Positions 45,246-55,830 are shown, counted from the first letter of the stretch. The stretch: 64,000 nt of DNA from Calliopum simillimum (GCA_951812925.1 OX638370.1:106034897-106098896); one strand, 5' to 3'. Translations and numbers: made by a program. Notes: generated by a model not told the origin, from the sequence alone.

Positions 45246-46672
45246 AATGAAAATGACTGTTTAATATTTACACTTTTAATCTCGTTCTTTGAAAACTTTC
45301 TTTCACCTTAATCTTTTCTCTTATATTAACCTACATATCGAAATACGATATATTTATATAATCGATTATCCTTTCCCTTCTCACTTGCTTAATTGTTTTT
45401 CAATACTTGACCACAAAATCAAAGATGTAAGATTTGCGTTTATTAGGTTAATGAGATAAACCACAAATTGACTAAATGAATGAGTGACGACTGGAATTTT
45501 GTTTTGATTGAAAGGAAATTATTTTAAAAGAGAAATAAAAATTACATAAATAAACCACAAGAACAAAGAGTTTTTCAAAGTGAAAATTAAGGAAAATGAG
45601 GAAAAGATTTTTTGACAAATATTTTCGTATAAAAAATCACCACACTTGACATAATTTGTAATAGAGACATACATATAGTATATAGATATATTAAATCACA
45701 AAATGTTAATTACAAAAAGAACTATTTTAAAAATGAGCAACATTTTTTCATTTATTTGAAGCTCTAAAGTTCAAAATAAATAAAAAAAAAACAAATAAAA
45801 ATCTAGCATATGTAAATAGATTAAAAGTGAGCTGTTACGCAAATATGGACACATTTATTTAATTAAACTCTAAAATTAATATGCAAATATGTACAATGCG
45901 AAAAAACTCAATAAATGTGCATAAAAAGAAATCACTCATTAATATTTTTGCAAATAAAAGTTGATAAATATTTCAATTTGCAATTTGTGAAATTGAACTA
46001 AGTAAAATTGCAAATATTTTCTAATGGAAAATATTTAAAATACGATAAAAAAATATGAAAACTTTTTTTCTATTCCCACATATATATATGTAGTTTTATA
46101 AATAAATGCATCCATGACAATTTGTGCAGCAGATGATATTTACATACAAATCACTAAATGAGAAAAAATCACTTCAGTGGCATTGGCAACAAGTTTTAAT
46201 GCATTCGCCATTTTGCATCACGGCTAAATACAATAAAATACAACAATACAACAATAAAACATCTATGAAGGCACTTCCGCTGCGTTGCTGGATGCCATTA
46301 TTTTATATTAAAAATCACAATATTTATCTTTGCTTATTTATTATTAACAACAAAAACATAAAAATGAAAAAAGAAGAAGCGCATAAAAATAAAACAAAAG
46401 TTAAAACTTTAAACAAACAATAAAACATTTTAAAAAAAGTATAAGCTAACTGAGATATTGTGAAAACATATAAAATTCAATGCTGAATAATATTTGCTTT
46501 TGAACTTATTTTTGTTTTACAGCATTTATTAGAGAGAACCTTTAAAATCTTCATTAAGGAATATTCCGTTACTGAAAGTTCATTAAAAAAGATGAACAAA
46601 AAAAAAAAAAAAAATGCTTTCAATTTGTAAATTATCATAGTCGGAAAGTTGATTAAAAAAAAAAAAAAAAAA
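45246..46672. other. AT-rich stretch without a recognised gene
   Basis: Extremely AT-rich; no coding signal, terminus or repeat supported. Confidence 0.4.
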
Positions 46673-47465
46673 CTAGTAAGGGTGTTACCTTTGGCCTGGC
46701 CAAACATTAAATACCCTACACTGCAGTATTTTTGAAATTTTGCTCATATGGGAGGTGCCACGCCCTCTTCTCCAAGTTCACCCAGCATTTGCTCAGAGCT
46801 TGCATTTATAGTTCTTAGTGTTTGAGTGAAATTTGGTTGGATTATCTCAAAAAAAATTTTCTGTATAGCGTTTTGAAACATTTGCTTATATGGGAGGTGC
46901 CACACCCCCTTGTCCGGTTTCAAATAATTTTTGTTGAGAGCTTTTATTTATAATTTGTAGTGTCTGAGTCGAATTTGGTTTGAATATCTCAAGAAACGAT
47001 TTTAGTGTAGCGTTTTGATGCATTTGGTTATATGAGAGGTGCCACGCCCTCTTGTCCGATTTCGATAAGTTTTTTTTTCAGAACTTGCGCTCACAATTTG
47101 TAGTATTTATGTGTATTTTGGTTGCATTGTCGTGAAAAATTTTCCTAAAATTGCATTTTGAATATACTTTTTGTATGGGCGGTAGGCGTGTATGTTGATC
47201 GATTTCGCTCATTTTCAAGCCCCCGAGCTAACTTTAACGACGGAGGCAGTGTACCAAATTTCATTGAATTATCTTGCTCAGTTTTCCCAAAAAGTGTATT
47301 TCAACACACAGCCAGCCACCCAGCCAGCCAGACAGACGGAAATGACTATATCGACTCAGGAGGTGACGCTGATCAAGAATATATACACTTTTCTATATCT
47401 GCCACGCCTCCTTCCCTGCGTTACAAACGGAAGGACAAAGTGAATATACCCTGGGTGTAGGGTAT
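46673..47465 (-). mobile_element. DINE-1/Helentron-like element, complete copy in reverse
   Basis: Read on the minus strand, it starts ATACCCTACACCCAGGGTATA (at 47465), continues with CACTTTGTCCTTCCGTTTG and CTTGATCAGCGTCACCTCC, and includes the imperfect AGCCAGACAGAC-type run (47321-47340, plus). It then has three internal units with GGCGTGGCACCTCCCATAT-type cores and ends with GTGTAGGGTATTTAATG, the perfect hairpin TTTGGCCAGGCCAAA and CTAG (46676-46673) next to a long T-run. The same ends as the copy at 10140-11047 confirm the boundaries. Confidence 0.82.
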
Positions 47466-47475
47466 AAAAAGTCAC

Positions 47476-47707
47476 ATTTACGCCACGATGATTATATTAA
47501 CGTTCCTTATCGTTGTGCTCGGTCTATAAATTGTGTTCTAGTTTACGTCGAATATACATTCTTACACCGTTTCAAGAAACCTATGCACTTGGCTGTTTCA
47601 TTCAATATATCCTCCTCAGATCAGGTTCGATCGATTTGCCCAGAACATCAAGAGTTGTTCATCTCGCAATATCCACGTCAGCGATATTAAGGAAAGTAGA
47701 TGAGTAA
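47476..47707 (+). other. Unrecognised GC-richer open stretch next to a Helentron end
   Basis: Directly beyond the Helentron 5' end is about 230 bp with less AT bias. One plus-strand frame is open from the Helentron boundary to a stop near 47695 and reads HDDYINVPYRCARSINCVLV, then HRFKKPMHLAVSFNISSSDQ and ending EHQELFISQYPRQRY. The minus strand also gives protein-like blocks broken by stops. No start codon at the beginning and no family recognised. Possibly an exon or retroelement coding remnant in which the Helentron landed. Confidence 0.3.
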
Positions 47708-48057
47708 TTTATTCGTCTGCATTAAAAGAAACCCAATTAGCAAGACCCCACTCGATTGTTTTAATAATTGCGGCTTTTTTAATGCTATTCGACTGATTCG
47801 ATAGTATTCAATTCTTTCAACATTTTCCATTTTTCCAATATAGTATTTTCCATATTTTTTGGCATTTTCAGTGTTTCTCGAATTAAACATTTTTTTTAAA
47901 CAAAAGCATGAAATTTATCAATATTTTTTTATTCAGTTAATATCTTTTTCCTTCTTCGATAGTTCCAATTATTGTATTCAACATTTTTCAACATTTACCA
48001 TTTTTTTTTCCATTTCTTCTAGGTTTTTCGACCTCTTCAAAACTTTTTGACCTTTTA
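47708..48057. repeat. T-rich degenerate repeat around TTTTCGAC/TTCAACATTTT
   Basis: Variants of TTTCAACATTTTCCATTTTT and TTTTTCGACCTCTTC recur here and continue at 48650-49000 (TTTTCGACTTTTGCAG, TCTCGACATTTCC). They resemble the reverse complement of the unit of the satellite at 1070-3550 (AAAAAGTGTCGAAAAATG). The foldback element at 48058-48644 interrupts the array. Confidence 0.45.
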
Positions 48058-48644
48058 CTAATTTTACGAACTTTAGTCATTATTTGCAAGAATCTAAAAT
48101 TCTATGCATTTTTCAACTTAGAAAATCATGACAATTAGGATTAGAGAAAAAAACTACTAAGCATGGCCATGGTGACATATGTTTCGGTTAGAAGCCACAT
48201 GACAAACCGGTATTGATTTCGAAGCCAATGGCTGGACCTTACCAAACAACAACAACAACAAGAGTCATGATAAGGTGGAAAGAGAACAAAAATCTCACTA
48301 CATGAATATAGGCACTTAAGCTACCAATTATTCTGAGGGTACATAGCGCAGTCCATTGATAAATGCGCTATGTAGGGAGATTGACTCCGAGGTTCATAGT
48401 TCAATCCCGGCCTCAGACAAAAAGTTCAAAAAATTTTTCAATTGTTATTTAATTTAATTTAAAATAAATTAAATAAAACAAAAATTGGTCTGATGATGGT
48501 TACGTGGCGGAAACCGAAACATATGTCACCATAGCAATGCTTAGTAGTTTTTTTTCTCTAATCCTAATTGTCATGATTTTCTAAGTTGAAAAATGCATAG
48601 AATTTTAGATTCTTGCAAATAATGACTAAAATTCGTAAAATTAG
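48058..48644. mobile_element. Foldback element with a tRNA-like sequence in the loop
   Basis: The left arm 48058-48197 and right arm 48508-48644 are inverted copies (CTAATTTTACGAA...TTCGTAAAATTAG; GTGACATATGTTTCGGTT mirrored by AACCGAAACATATGTCACC). The loop of about 310 bp contains the tRNA-like unit at 48332-48417. Confidence 0.85.
48332..48417 (+). other. tRNA-like unit with a perfect 7-bp acceptor stem
   Basis: TCTGAGG at 48332 pairs fully with CCTCAGA at 48411-48417. A hairpin AGCGCA...TGCGCT sits in the D-arm position and contains the A box-like TAGCGCAGTCC. AGTTCAATCCCGG (48399-48410) is a good B box. The 86-nt length and weak T-stem argue against an ordinary tRNA. A tRNA-derived SINE head or an unusual long-arm tRNA pseudogene is more likely. 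Confidence 0.45.
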
Positions 48645-49884
48645 TATAATTTTCATATAGTCAACATAAACCATTTTACTTTTTGACCTTTTAATAATTT
48701 TCGACTTTTGCAGTTATTGTTGACCTTCCAATATTTTGCAAGTTTTAAATATTCTCGACTGATTTCAAATTTCTCGACATTTCCAACAGCCTTTTACTTT
48801 TTGTATGTTTTGCTTATGTTTTTCAGTGCTTTTTGTATTCAAACAACCCAACATTTTCCAATCTCCTTAACATGTGTTCACGATTCTTTCACGTTATTAA
48901 ATATTTTCAGCTTTTCTACTGACTCAATACTACCTATAATTTTTGACTTTTTCATCATATTGCAAAATTTTAAATTATTATTTATTGTCTCTGTTAACAC
49001 TTAATTAATTTTAATTTATTTTTTATTTTTTTTTTTTTTTTCAATTTCAGTGTTGAAAATGTTTTAAATGACAACAATGTTTCAAAAAATAAGTTCCATC
49101 CAAAAATATCATATTCAAATTTTCAGTATTGTTAAATTGATATGTTAGCTGTCATTTAAAAAGTAAAAACAATACTTTTATTGACAACAACTCCATACTA
49201 CATACAACCAAAAATATTGATAGAAACTCTCAACACCATCTGCAAACAAACATCCAATGACACTTTGCAACTTCATTAAATATTTATTGCAACTTTAATC
49301 GAATTTATTTTATTAGTTTTGACTTTTTAGTTTTTGTTTGTTAACTTTTTAATTCTGATTGAATTTTCATACATTTGCCAAGGTTTTTTGATATTTTTCA
49401 TAAGTACTGCATTATCTTTCTCATTGACTCTGGACGTATGTATGTATGTATGTATGTATTCTCCTTTAACTCCTAGGAGGAGCATAGGGCCAATACTCTG
49501 CACGTATGCTACATGTGAATTGTATAGTCATAAACTGCAATATCGACAAATGTAAGAATAATGTGAATATTGCAAGTGTGGCATACTTTTAGGCATATCA
49601 TTTTTGTATATTGCTGTGAGTGTTTCGCTTAGCACCGATTTAATTTTATGTAATACCACAAAATTCTATAATTCTTAAAGCTTTCAAAGGCATTTAGTTG
49701 CTCTCCTTCGCTAACTAACTTTTGTCATAGTAGCCAACATATTTAGATCTAATGCTAACAATACTGTAAACTGGGACTAATTTGAAAAATGAGAAAAAAG
49801 TTATCATCAATTCTTTCTCTAAAAAAATCAGTGGTATTACCTATATCCATTATGTTTTTGACTGGCACGCCCATAAAAAGATAA
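48645..49884. other. T-rich repeat remnant, then gene-poor DNA
   Basis: 48650-49000 continues the TTTTCGAC-type T-rich repeat. A (GTAT)n run lies at about 49437-49460. No gene is supported. Confidence 0.4.
49437..49460. repeat. (GTAT)n microsatellite
   Basis: Six near-perfect GTAT repeats. Confidence 0.9.
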
Positions 49885-50184
49885 CACAGGCCCACAAAAA
49901 AAAAAGTACCCTGCGCGAAAGATCAGACCACCTGAACTTTATGTTTTCGGGGTCGCTGAATCCGAATATGGTGCCAGAATAGCGAAGTTGGTTCGCGTTT
50001 TTTCAGAAATCCACAATTATGCTAAAAAATTTGAGATGTTTTTCAGCATTATTTCTGATTTGTGAAAAAACTCGAACCAACTCCGCTATTCTGACACCAT
50101 ATTCGGACTCACCGACCCCGAAAACATAAAGTTCAGGTGGTCTGATCGTTCGCGCAGTGAATTTTTTTTTTTTGTAGTCCTGTG
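49885..50184. mobile_element. Palindromic MITE A of a head-to-tail pair
   Basis: CACAGGCCCACAAAAAAAA at 49885 is mirrored by TTTTTTTGTAGTCCTGTG ending at 50184. The arms share GTACCCTGCGCGAAAGATCA (left), CTTTATGTTTTCGGGGT, and GCGAAGTTGGTTCGCGTTTT. Each arm is about 140 bp with a short loop, so nearly the entire unit is self-complementary. Confidence 0.88.
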
Positions 50185-50487
50185 CACAGGCCAAAAAAAA
50201 ATAAAAGTAAAAAAAGTACCCTGCGCGAAAGATCAGACCACCGGAACTTTATATTTTCGGGGTAGCTGAACCCGAATATAGTGTCAGATTAGCGAAGTTG
50301 GTTCGCGTTTTTTCAGAATCCAGGAAAAATCTCTAAACTTCAGCATTATTGTTGATTTCTGAAAAAACGCGAACCAACTTCGCTATTTTGGCACCATATT
50401 CAGATTCAGCGAGCCCGAAAACATAAAGTTCAGGTGGTCTGATCTTTCGCGCATGGTACTTTTTTTTTTTTTTTTTGTGGGCCTGTG
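50185..50487. mobile_element. Palindromic MITE B of a head-to-tail pair
   Basis: A second copy of the same 300-bp palindrome starts CACAGGCC at 50185, directly after the CCTGTG of copy A, and ends GGGCCTGTG at 50487. The dimer as a whole is flanked by TAA (49882-49884, 50488-50490), like the 3-bp duplication made by PIF/Harbinger transposases. Confidence 0.88.
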
Positions 50488-51126
50488 TAATCAATATGTA
50501 GGCAATGTGGTAAGATCTTAATAGATTCGACCTAAAACTTTTACCACCGATTTGTGTTATGAGTGCCATATGGCACTTTCATTTTATTTGCTCGAATATC
50601 TGCTTCAAAACTTTTTAATAGGTAGTGTTTTGGAAGTACCTATTACCTATTTAATATTTTTCATCGTCATTCTGGATAAGCCGTTTTTAATGAAAGTCCA
50701 AAATAAAAAATTTGGCCAAATAGATGAATAGAAAATTCATTTACGAAGATTTAGAAAAGAAAATTCGTTTCAATCGTTTCAAATGTCTGATTCATGTTTT
50801 TTCCAACAATGTATAATTGTTATTACAATCTTTAAAAAAAATTCCATCGAAAATGCGTTTTTTGCGTATTAACTAAACTGCACTTACTTTCTGATCGCTT
50901 TTGTTGGCAATGGAAATGCCAAATGCTAACTTTCAGTATATGGCAAATTAGAATGATGCAATATTTAGTACATGAGTCAATCTTTGTGTAATCGATTCAG
51001 ATTTTGGGGGACACTCCAATCTTTATGAAGATTGGTGAAAAGTTAGAATTTGACATACATATGACTGAGGTAAAAAGATTTTCTGAAATTCGGAAAATAT
51101 CCAAGATGGTGGCCATATGAATTTCG
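50488..51126. other. Gene-poor stretch
   Basis: GAGTGCCATATGGCAC at about 50562-50577 resembles the subterminal motif of the piggyBac elements, but no TTAA-bounded terminus accompanies it. Nothing else supported. Confidence 0.35.
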
Positions 51127-52134
51127 GTCCAACTTTTGAATACTCAAATATTTGAAAATTCACAGCTCCTCTGCTTTTTATCTGATTTTAATGAAACTTT
51201 CAAAGGTAGCGCAAAAAAGCATAAGCTTTTGAAAAAAAAAAAAAAAAAAAAAAATACACTGAAAAAAATTGTTTTTATTTCATTTGGAAAAAAAGCTTTT
51301 TTTCTTTTATAAAGCCATTTAGGGGCTTAGAGCATCCTATTAAATTTTATTGTTATTATATTCCGACTTTCAAAATTGTGGTATCTTTTACGGTTATCAA
51401 GTTATGAGTTTTTGAAGTTGTTCAATGCCATGTTTATTATGAGTTGTTGGTACACGAGCACTACCATATAAAGTTGCCACCGACCGGACAGTATTTTTTT
51501 TTTTTTTTTGGTGACCCCTAGTGTGATTTTTCGTATATTTTTCTAGAATATTTTAACCCATTTTAACCAAATTTTTGGAAAAAGGGCTCAGAAAGACCCA
51601 TAAATACGGGACATAATGGATTAAATTTTTCTAGAAGACAAATATGAAATCAAGAAGGGTTCAATTTTCTAGAACATCTTATCCCATTATATCCCTTTTT
51701 ATGGTCTTTTTGACCCCCTTTTCCAAAAACTTGGTTAAAATGGGTTAAAATATTACTTATACAAAAATATTATACGAAAAATCTTAGGTACTATGAGTCA
51801 CCGAAAAAAAATACCGTCCGGTCGGTTGCAACTCTATTTGGTCCACCAACTACTCATGATAAACACAGCATTGAACAACTTCAAAAACTCATAACTTGAA
51901 GGTTGGAAAATAATAAAAATAAAATTTACTTTTTAATTAAAGTATAAAAAAAAGGGTGCTCCAAGCCCCAAAAATGCTTTAAAGAAGAAAAAGGCTTTTT
52001 CCCAAAATTTTTTTTCAGTATAATCATTTTTTTTAAAAGCTCATGTTTTTTTGCACTAACCCCAAAAGTTTCATTAAAGATAAAAAGCCGTGAATCTATG
52101 AATTTTCAATTATGTGAGTATTCAAAAGTTGGAC
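51127..52134. repeat. 1-kb palindrome (foldback element)
   Basis: GTCCAACTTTTGAATACTCA at 51127 is mirrored by GAGTATTCAAAAGTTGGAC ending at 52134. Correspondence continues inward through AACTTCAAAAACTCATAACT, CCGACCGGACAGTA/ TACCGTCCGGTCGG, and TTAACCCATTTTAACC/ GGTTAAAATGGGTTAA to a centre near 51630. Arms are about 490 bp. They have diverged moderately, so it is old. No transposase. Confidence 0.88.
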
Positions 52135-52669
52135 TACCGATTGATTTTTGGATTTCTTTCACAAAATGAATTTTTCCTAAGATGACTTCTTTTCTGTGTC
52201 AAAAAGAAAATAACAGGAAAATTCCTATGTACTCTTTGACGCTGATGCCGACTCCGACATCAGAATATTTTCTTCATGATATTCTTTTCAAAGCATCATA
52301 GCTTGAAAAGATAGAGTACTATTGGAAAAGTTTATCTGGCATATCTTAATAAAAGAAATTGTTGCTTTTGAGACTTTAAAAAAAGAGCTTTAATTTATCC
52401 AGTAGCTTCGCCATTAGCCTAAAGACGAAGTTTTCTCTTACTTCAAGCAAGGATATCTCAAAAACCTACAAATGAATGACAATTCTGAGGATGGAATTGG
52501 ACTTAGCGCCAAAAAGTACATAAAACAGCATACGAGAAATGAAAACTTTACTCCATTTTTTTTTGTGTGCCCGCGAAAACAAACATTACGCACATTTTTT
52601 TATTTTTATATATTTTTAGAACTAATGCATTCCAGTGCATAAATTTATTTATTTATGTATAGAGATATT
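52135..52669. other. AT-rich stretch downstream of the first protease gene
   Basis: No coding signal supported. The part nearest 52670 is the 3' flank of the protease gene on the minus strand. Confidence 0.4.
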
Positions 52670-52675
52670 TTTATT
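52670..52675 (-). terminator. Polyadenylation signal of protease gene 1
   Basis: On the minus strand AATAAA lies about 57 nt beyond the stop codon of the protease gene, a normal position for a short insect 3' UTR. Confidence 0.6.
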
Positions 52676-52731
52676 CACCTTTCGAAATCGTACAATTACA
52701 AAACCTTAATAAAATCGCATAAATTCACGCT

Positions 52732-53523
52732 TTACTTATCTATCCGTTTGATTGCATTTTGTATCCAGTCTCTATAGTAAAACGTACTAGTATATACATC
52801 GGGATATCCAAGAGCACATGGCTTACCCCAACTAACGATGCCACGTAAAACTTTATCTTGGGAAATTATTGGTCCACCAGAATCTCCTTTGCACGGTCCT
52901 TCACCGTACTTTGTAAATGTACAAATATTACCTTCATACAAAATGTCTGACAAATCTCTTAGCTTTCGCTTGCATTCTGTATAAGAAATATAATTTAAAT
53001 CAATTTTTTGTAATTTAACAGTAGTTTCACTTCCAAATTCCACTGATCCCCAGCCCGTTACTGTAAGCCGTGCTCCAGGCTTCAGGTTATCCTTGCGGGG
53101 AAGCTTTATCTTTTGAGTGTTGTCATCCCATTCGATTGGAGTCTTTAGAAGAATCAAAGCAATATCATGATGATATGCATTGGAATCGTACGAACGATGA
53201 ATAACGAATTTTTTTACATCATATCTAGCGCCAGACTCATCCAATTGTGTTGTACCTGTTATGATATAGAGGTCTTCAACTCTTTCATCATACAAACAGT
53301 GTGCAGCCGTTAGAATATGACGTTCACTGATGATTGCGCCACCACAAAAATGATCTCGATAGTCCGCTTGTATTGATACTTGATAGGGTGCAAAACCTTC
53401 TTCAGCATCGACACCATTAACAATGCGTACACGATTTTGAGCTGATATAGTTGGACTGCTAGATAAAATCACTACTATCGACAACAGCAGACTGGTGCTG
53501 CATAAGACTGATTTCATGCTCAT
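52732..53523 (-). CDS. Secreted chymotrypsin-like serine protease (S1 family), gene 1
   Basis: An intact, intronless 263-residue S1 protease. Residues 1-28 form a signal peptide (hydrophobic run LLLSIVVIL). A short propeptide ends at R33, and cleavage would expose I34-V-N-G, the activation N-terminus. The triad is H75 (LTAAHC), D120 (HHDIALI) and S215 (CKGDSGGP). Six Cys pair as in chymotrypsin: C60-C76, C184-C201, C211-C236. In chymotrypsin numbering the S1 pocket has Gly189, Gly216 and Asp226, as in crab brachyurin and fly larval collagenolytic proteases, so broad chymotrypsin/elastase-like cleavage is expected rather than strict Arg/Lys. A digestive role in the gut lumen is likely. Two start Mets (M1, M3) lie at the head; either gives the same signal peptide. 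A TATA-like box lies 50 bp upstream. A paralogue lies 4.6 kb away on the same strand. Confidence 0.95.
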   Translation of the reverse strand: MSMKSVLCSTSLLLSIVVILSSSPTISAQNRVRIVNGVDAEEGFAPYQVSIQADYRDHFCGGAIISERHILTAAHCLYDERVEDLYIITGTTQLDESGARYDVKKFVIHRSYDSNAYHHDIALILLKTPIEWDDNTQKIKLPRKDNLKPGARLTVTGWGSVEFGSETTVKLQKIDLNYISYTECKRKLRDLSDILYEGNICTFTKYGEGPCKGDSGGPIISQDKVLRGIVSWGKPCALGYPDVYTSTFYYRDWIQNAIKRIDK

Positions 53524-53572
53524 GCCCCGAATGAAAACGTTAGACTACTCTATTGTACTATCAAATGCCTTG

Positions 53573-53579
53573 CTTTATA
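53573..53579 (-). promoter_or_regulatory. TATA-like box of protease gene 1
   Basis: TATAAAG on the minus strand, 50 bp before the ATG, at a distance that suits a 5' UTR of about 20-25 nt. No strong initiator motif was seen at the expected start. Confidence 0.5.
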
Positions 53580-53803
53580 TCAATTCGATTTTGCAATGAA
53601 ATTGTAATTTTAACACAATTATAACACTTATCGGATTGAATATATAATTGTAAATTTCACACAAAGGTCCACTGAATATTGTGGAGTTTCGACTTGTGTA
53701 TCGAATTTTTGGTGACTATTGTATAAAAAAACAAAATGCGACAGATACTAGACAGATACGAGTATTCACGTGCTTCACCTGGCGCACATATATATCTATG
53801 GAC

Positions 53804-54137
53804 TTTTGACAAAACAACCTAACTCGAGATTAGACAATTCTCTAAGATTTCAGTCATAAATATGAAATTTAAATACGCTTCTTTTAGTGTAATCACCATA
53901 TCTCTTAAGTTTCTAGTTCCAGAGATATAATGGTTACCCAAAACTCACGCAATATTTGAATTAACCAAAAGCAGAAAATGATTTGACAGCTGACAGTTGA
54001 AGAATAGTAAAAATGTTTTGAAAGAGAAAATTTAACTCTGGATCAACAAAATTGAGCCACATTATTGAAAAGCTGTTGAATAGTTTTTTAGCTCTCTTGA
54101 AAAGTTGCCAATTTCAAGTTAGGTTGTTTTGTCAAAA
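53804..54137. mobile_element. MITE with TTTTGACAAAACAACCTAAC ends
   Basis: TTTTGACAAAACAACCTAAC at 53804 is mirrored by GTTAGGTTGTTTTGTCAAAA ending at 54137, perfect over 20 bp and imperfect over about 60 bp. The 334-bp element carries no gene. It lies about 280 bp upstream of protease gene 1 and so may have altered its regulatory region. Confidence 0.82.
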
Positions 54138-54419
54138 TGCCACAGATATATTTAGATGTTTGTATGAATTTATAGTATATTTTAGAAGTCAGGCAAAAAT
54201 TTGAGTTTTCCATTTAAAGTCGCCAACTTTATGCAAAAAATGCGATGCCAAGTGAAAGCAACGCGAGTTTATTCAAATAAAAAGCACTGCGCAAGGTAAA
54301 GCAGTTCAGTAGTGGTTTGATTGCAGTGCACTAAGGCCAAGTGTTGACTGTTGCAGGTGCGGGTGTATTTTCAATAGACCTCAATACACCTCAATCTTTT
54401 AGCTAACCTAATTCAGCTA

Positions 54420-55010
54420 GCATCCTTCAGGCGAAAGTTTCTCAATTCCTGCTGGCTAGTAGAGGCCACTAATCTTAGCCTTAGACAACTGGTAATCTTC
54501 TCTGACAGTCAGGCCGCTATCAAGGCTCTGAGCTCAGTAACAATAAAATCAAAACTGATTGAGGAATGCAGAAAAAATTTAATCGAACTAGGGCGTCAAT
54601 CTGAATTTACTCTCGTTTAGGTTCCAGGTCATAGGAACATTGAAGGTAACAAAAAGGCTGACTAGCAAGACATGTCTCCTCCCTAAACAGGACACATTCT
54701 GATTGTGTAAACACTCTAATTATTTAACAAATCAAAAACATCAGAAATCGTACTGATATTGCAAGAATTGCTGCAGATTGCACTGGGCCATCGGCAAGCG
54801 TAACGAAAGGCTGGGTATCCCCTTTAATTCTTTCTGTCGGAGTAAAATGGATGCCAACAAGAAGGAATCTCTAGAGCACTTTTTCTGCTCTAGCTAGATC
54901 CAGGCTTAAATCTCTAGGAAAACCCCTTTTCAACGATTTGAGTGAACTTGCCGATATTGAGTTTGGCCCCCTGCTCAGCTTCATCAATACAACCAAATGG
55001 ATATAAATAT
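54420..55010 (+). pseudogene. LINE ORF2 RNase H and C-terminal relic
   Basis: The plus strand carries RQLVIFSDSQAAIKALSSVT and VPGHRNIEGNKKAD, the second and last motifs of the RNase H domain of I/R1-group non-LTR retrotransposons. Further on, with frame changes, are ERLGIPFNSFCRS, KKESLEHFFC (remnant of a Cys/His knuckle) and LARSRLKSLGKPLFNDLSEL ending SFINTTKWI. In-frame stops (FTLV*VPGH, KAD*) and frameshifts show it is dead. The RT and endonuclease domains are missing. It lies between the two protease genes. Confidence 0.75.
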
Positions 55011-55830
55011 CGTTTACAGTTTCCTTTAAAGGATATCTAATCCAGACCCTGACAACTCCTCATCTTTTGAAATTAATGCCGAAACAATAATCAACCAATG
55101 ACAATATTACATGCTCCATTAGTCATAAAAGCATCGGAAAATAAATATCCATTTGAATGGCTCCATTTGAATGAGCTACGCTTCGAACATTTGCGCAATT
55201 TGCAAACTACAACGTGCGCAGTAGAGATTTAGAGGTGGAACAAATTTCGATTTGAACGCGCCTTCCAAAAATGTCTAAGTTCAGTTCTAACTAAGACTGC
55301 AATTCAAATGAATTATGTACGTCGAAGAGTAAAAATATTGATTTCTAATAACACGTGTAGGTTCTAAGACAACTGTTTTTATATTAGGGTTGCCAACTGT
55401 TTACATTGAGCATTTAAAATTAATTAAAAAATTATGCGGTGTGGCCTTTCAAAAGTATAACGAAATGATTACATCGAAATTTATAGTGCATTAATTTTAA
55501 AATGGCAAATCATGTTAAATTTTATAAGTAGGTACTTACATTAGACTCATTCTAAAATGAACCGATGAATACTTCTTTCTCACATTGCATTTTTATCAAA
55601 CTTTTTACACATCAAGTTTTAAGCATTTCTTTTTATTTTTTGGTGACAATTGGTAAAATTTTCCGTAAAATAGGTTTGTAGACCTCATGTATAAAAAACT
55701 AGCATTTTCCGGTGTGGGGTTTCTGCACCTTCTCTTGTACAAGGGGCGGGCATCTGTAATTAAATTATACCACAGGATGTCTTAATTGTCTCATCTAAGT
55801 ATGTGGGTCAAATAGTTTCAGATATATGAC
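55011..55830. other. Gene-poor stretch with a dispersed repeat end
   Basis: CTAGCATTTTCCGGTGTGGG...CTGCACCTTCTCTTGTA at 55700-55740 recurs as TAGCATTCCCCGGTGTG...CTACACCTTCTCTTGTA at 16528-16565. It probably marks the end of a dispersed repeat. Nothing else recognised. Confidence 0.4.

Noticed and set aside
47158..47460. A 100-codon plus-strand frame and an 83-codon frame in a second register.
   Set aside because: Both are antisense translations of the conserved Helentron 5' part, also open in the other copy at 10161-10442, and follow the nucleotide repeat, not a protein family.
48332..48417. Functional tRNA gene.
   Set aside because: Acceptor stem is good but length, weak T-stem and unclear anticodon arm argue against a functional tRNA.
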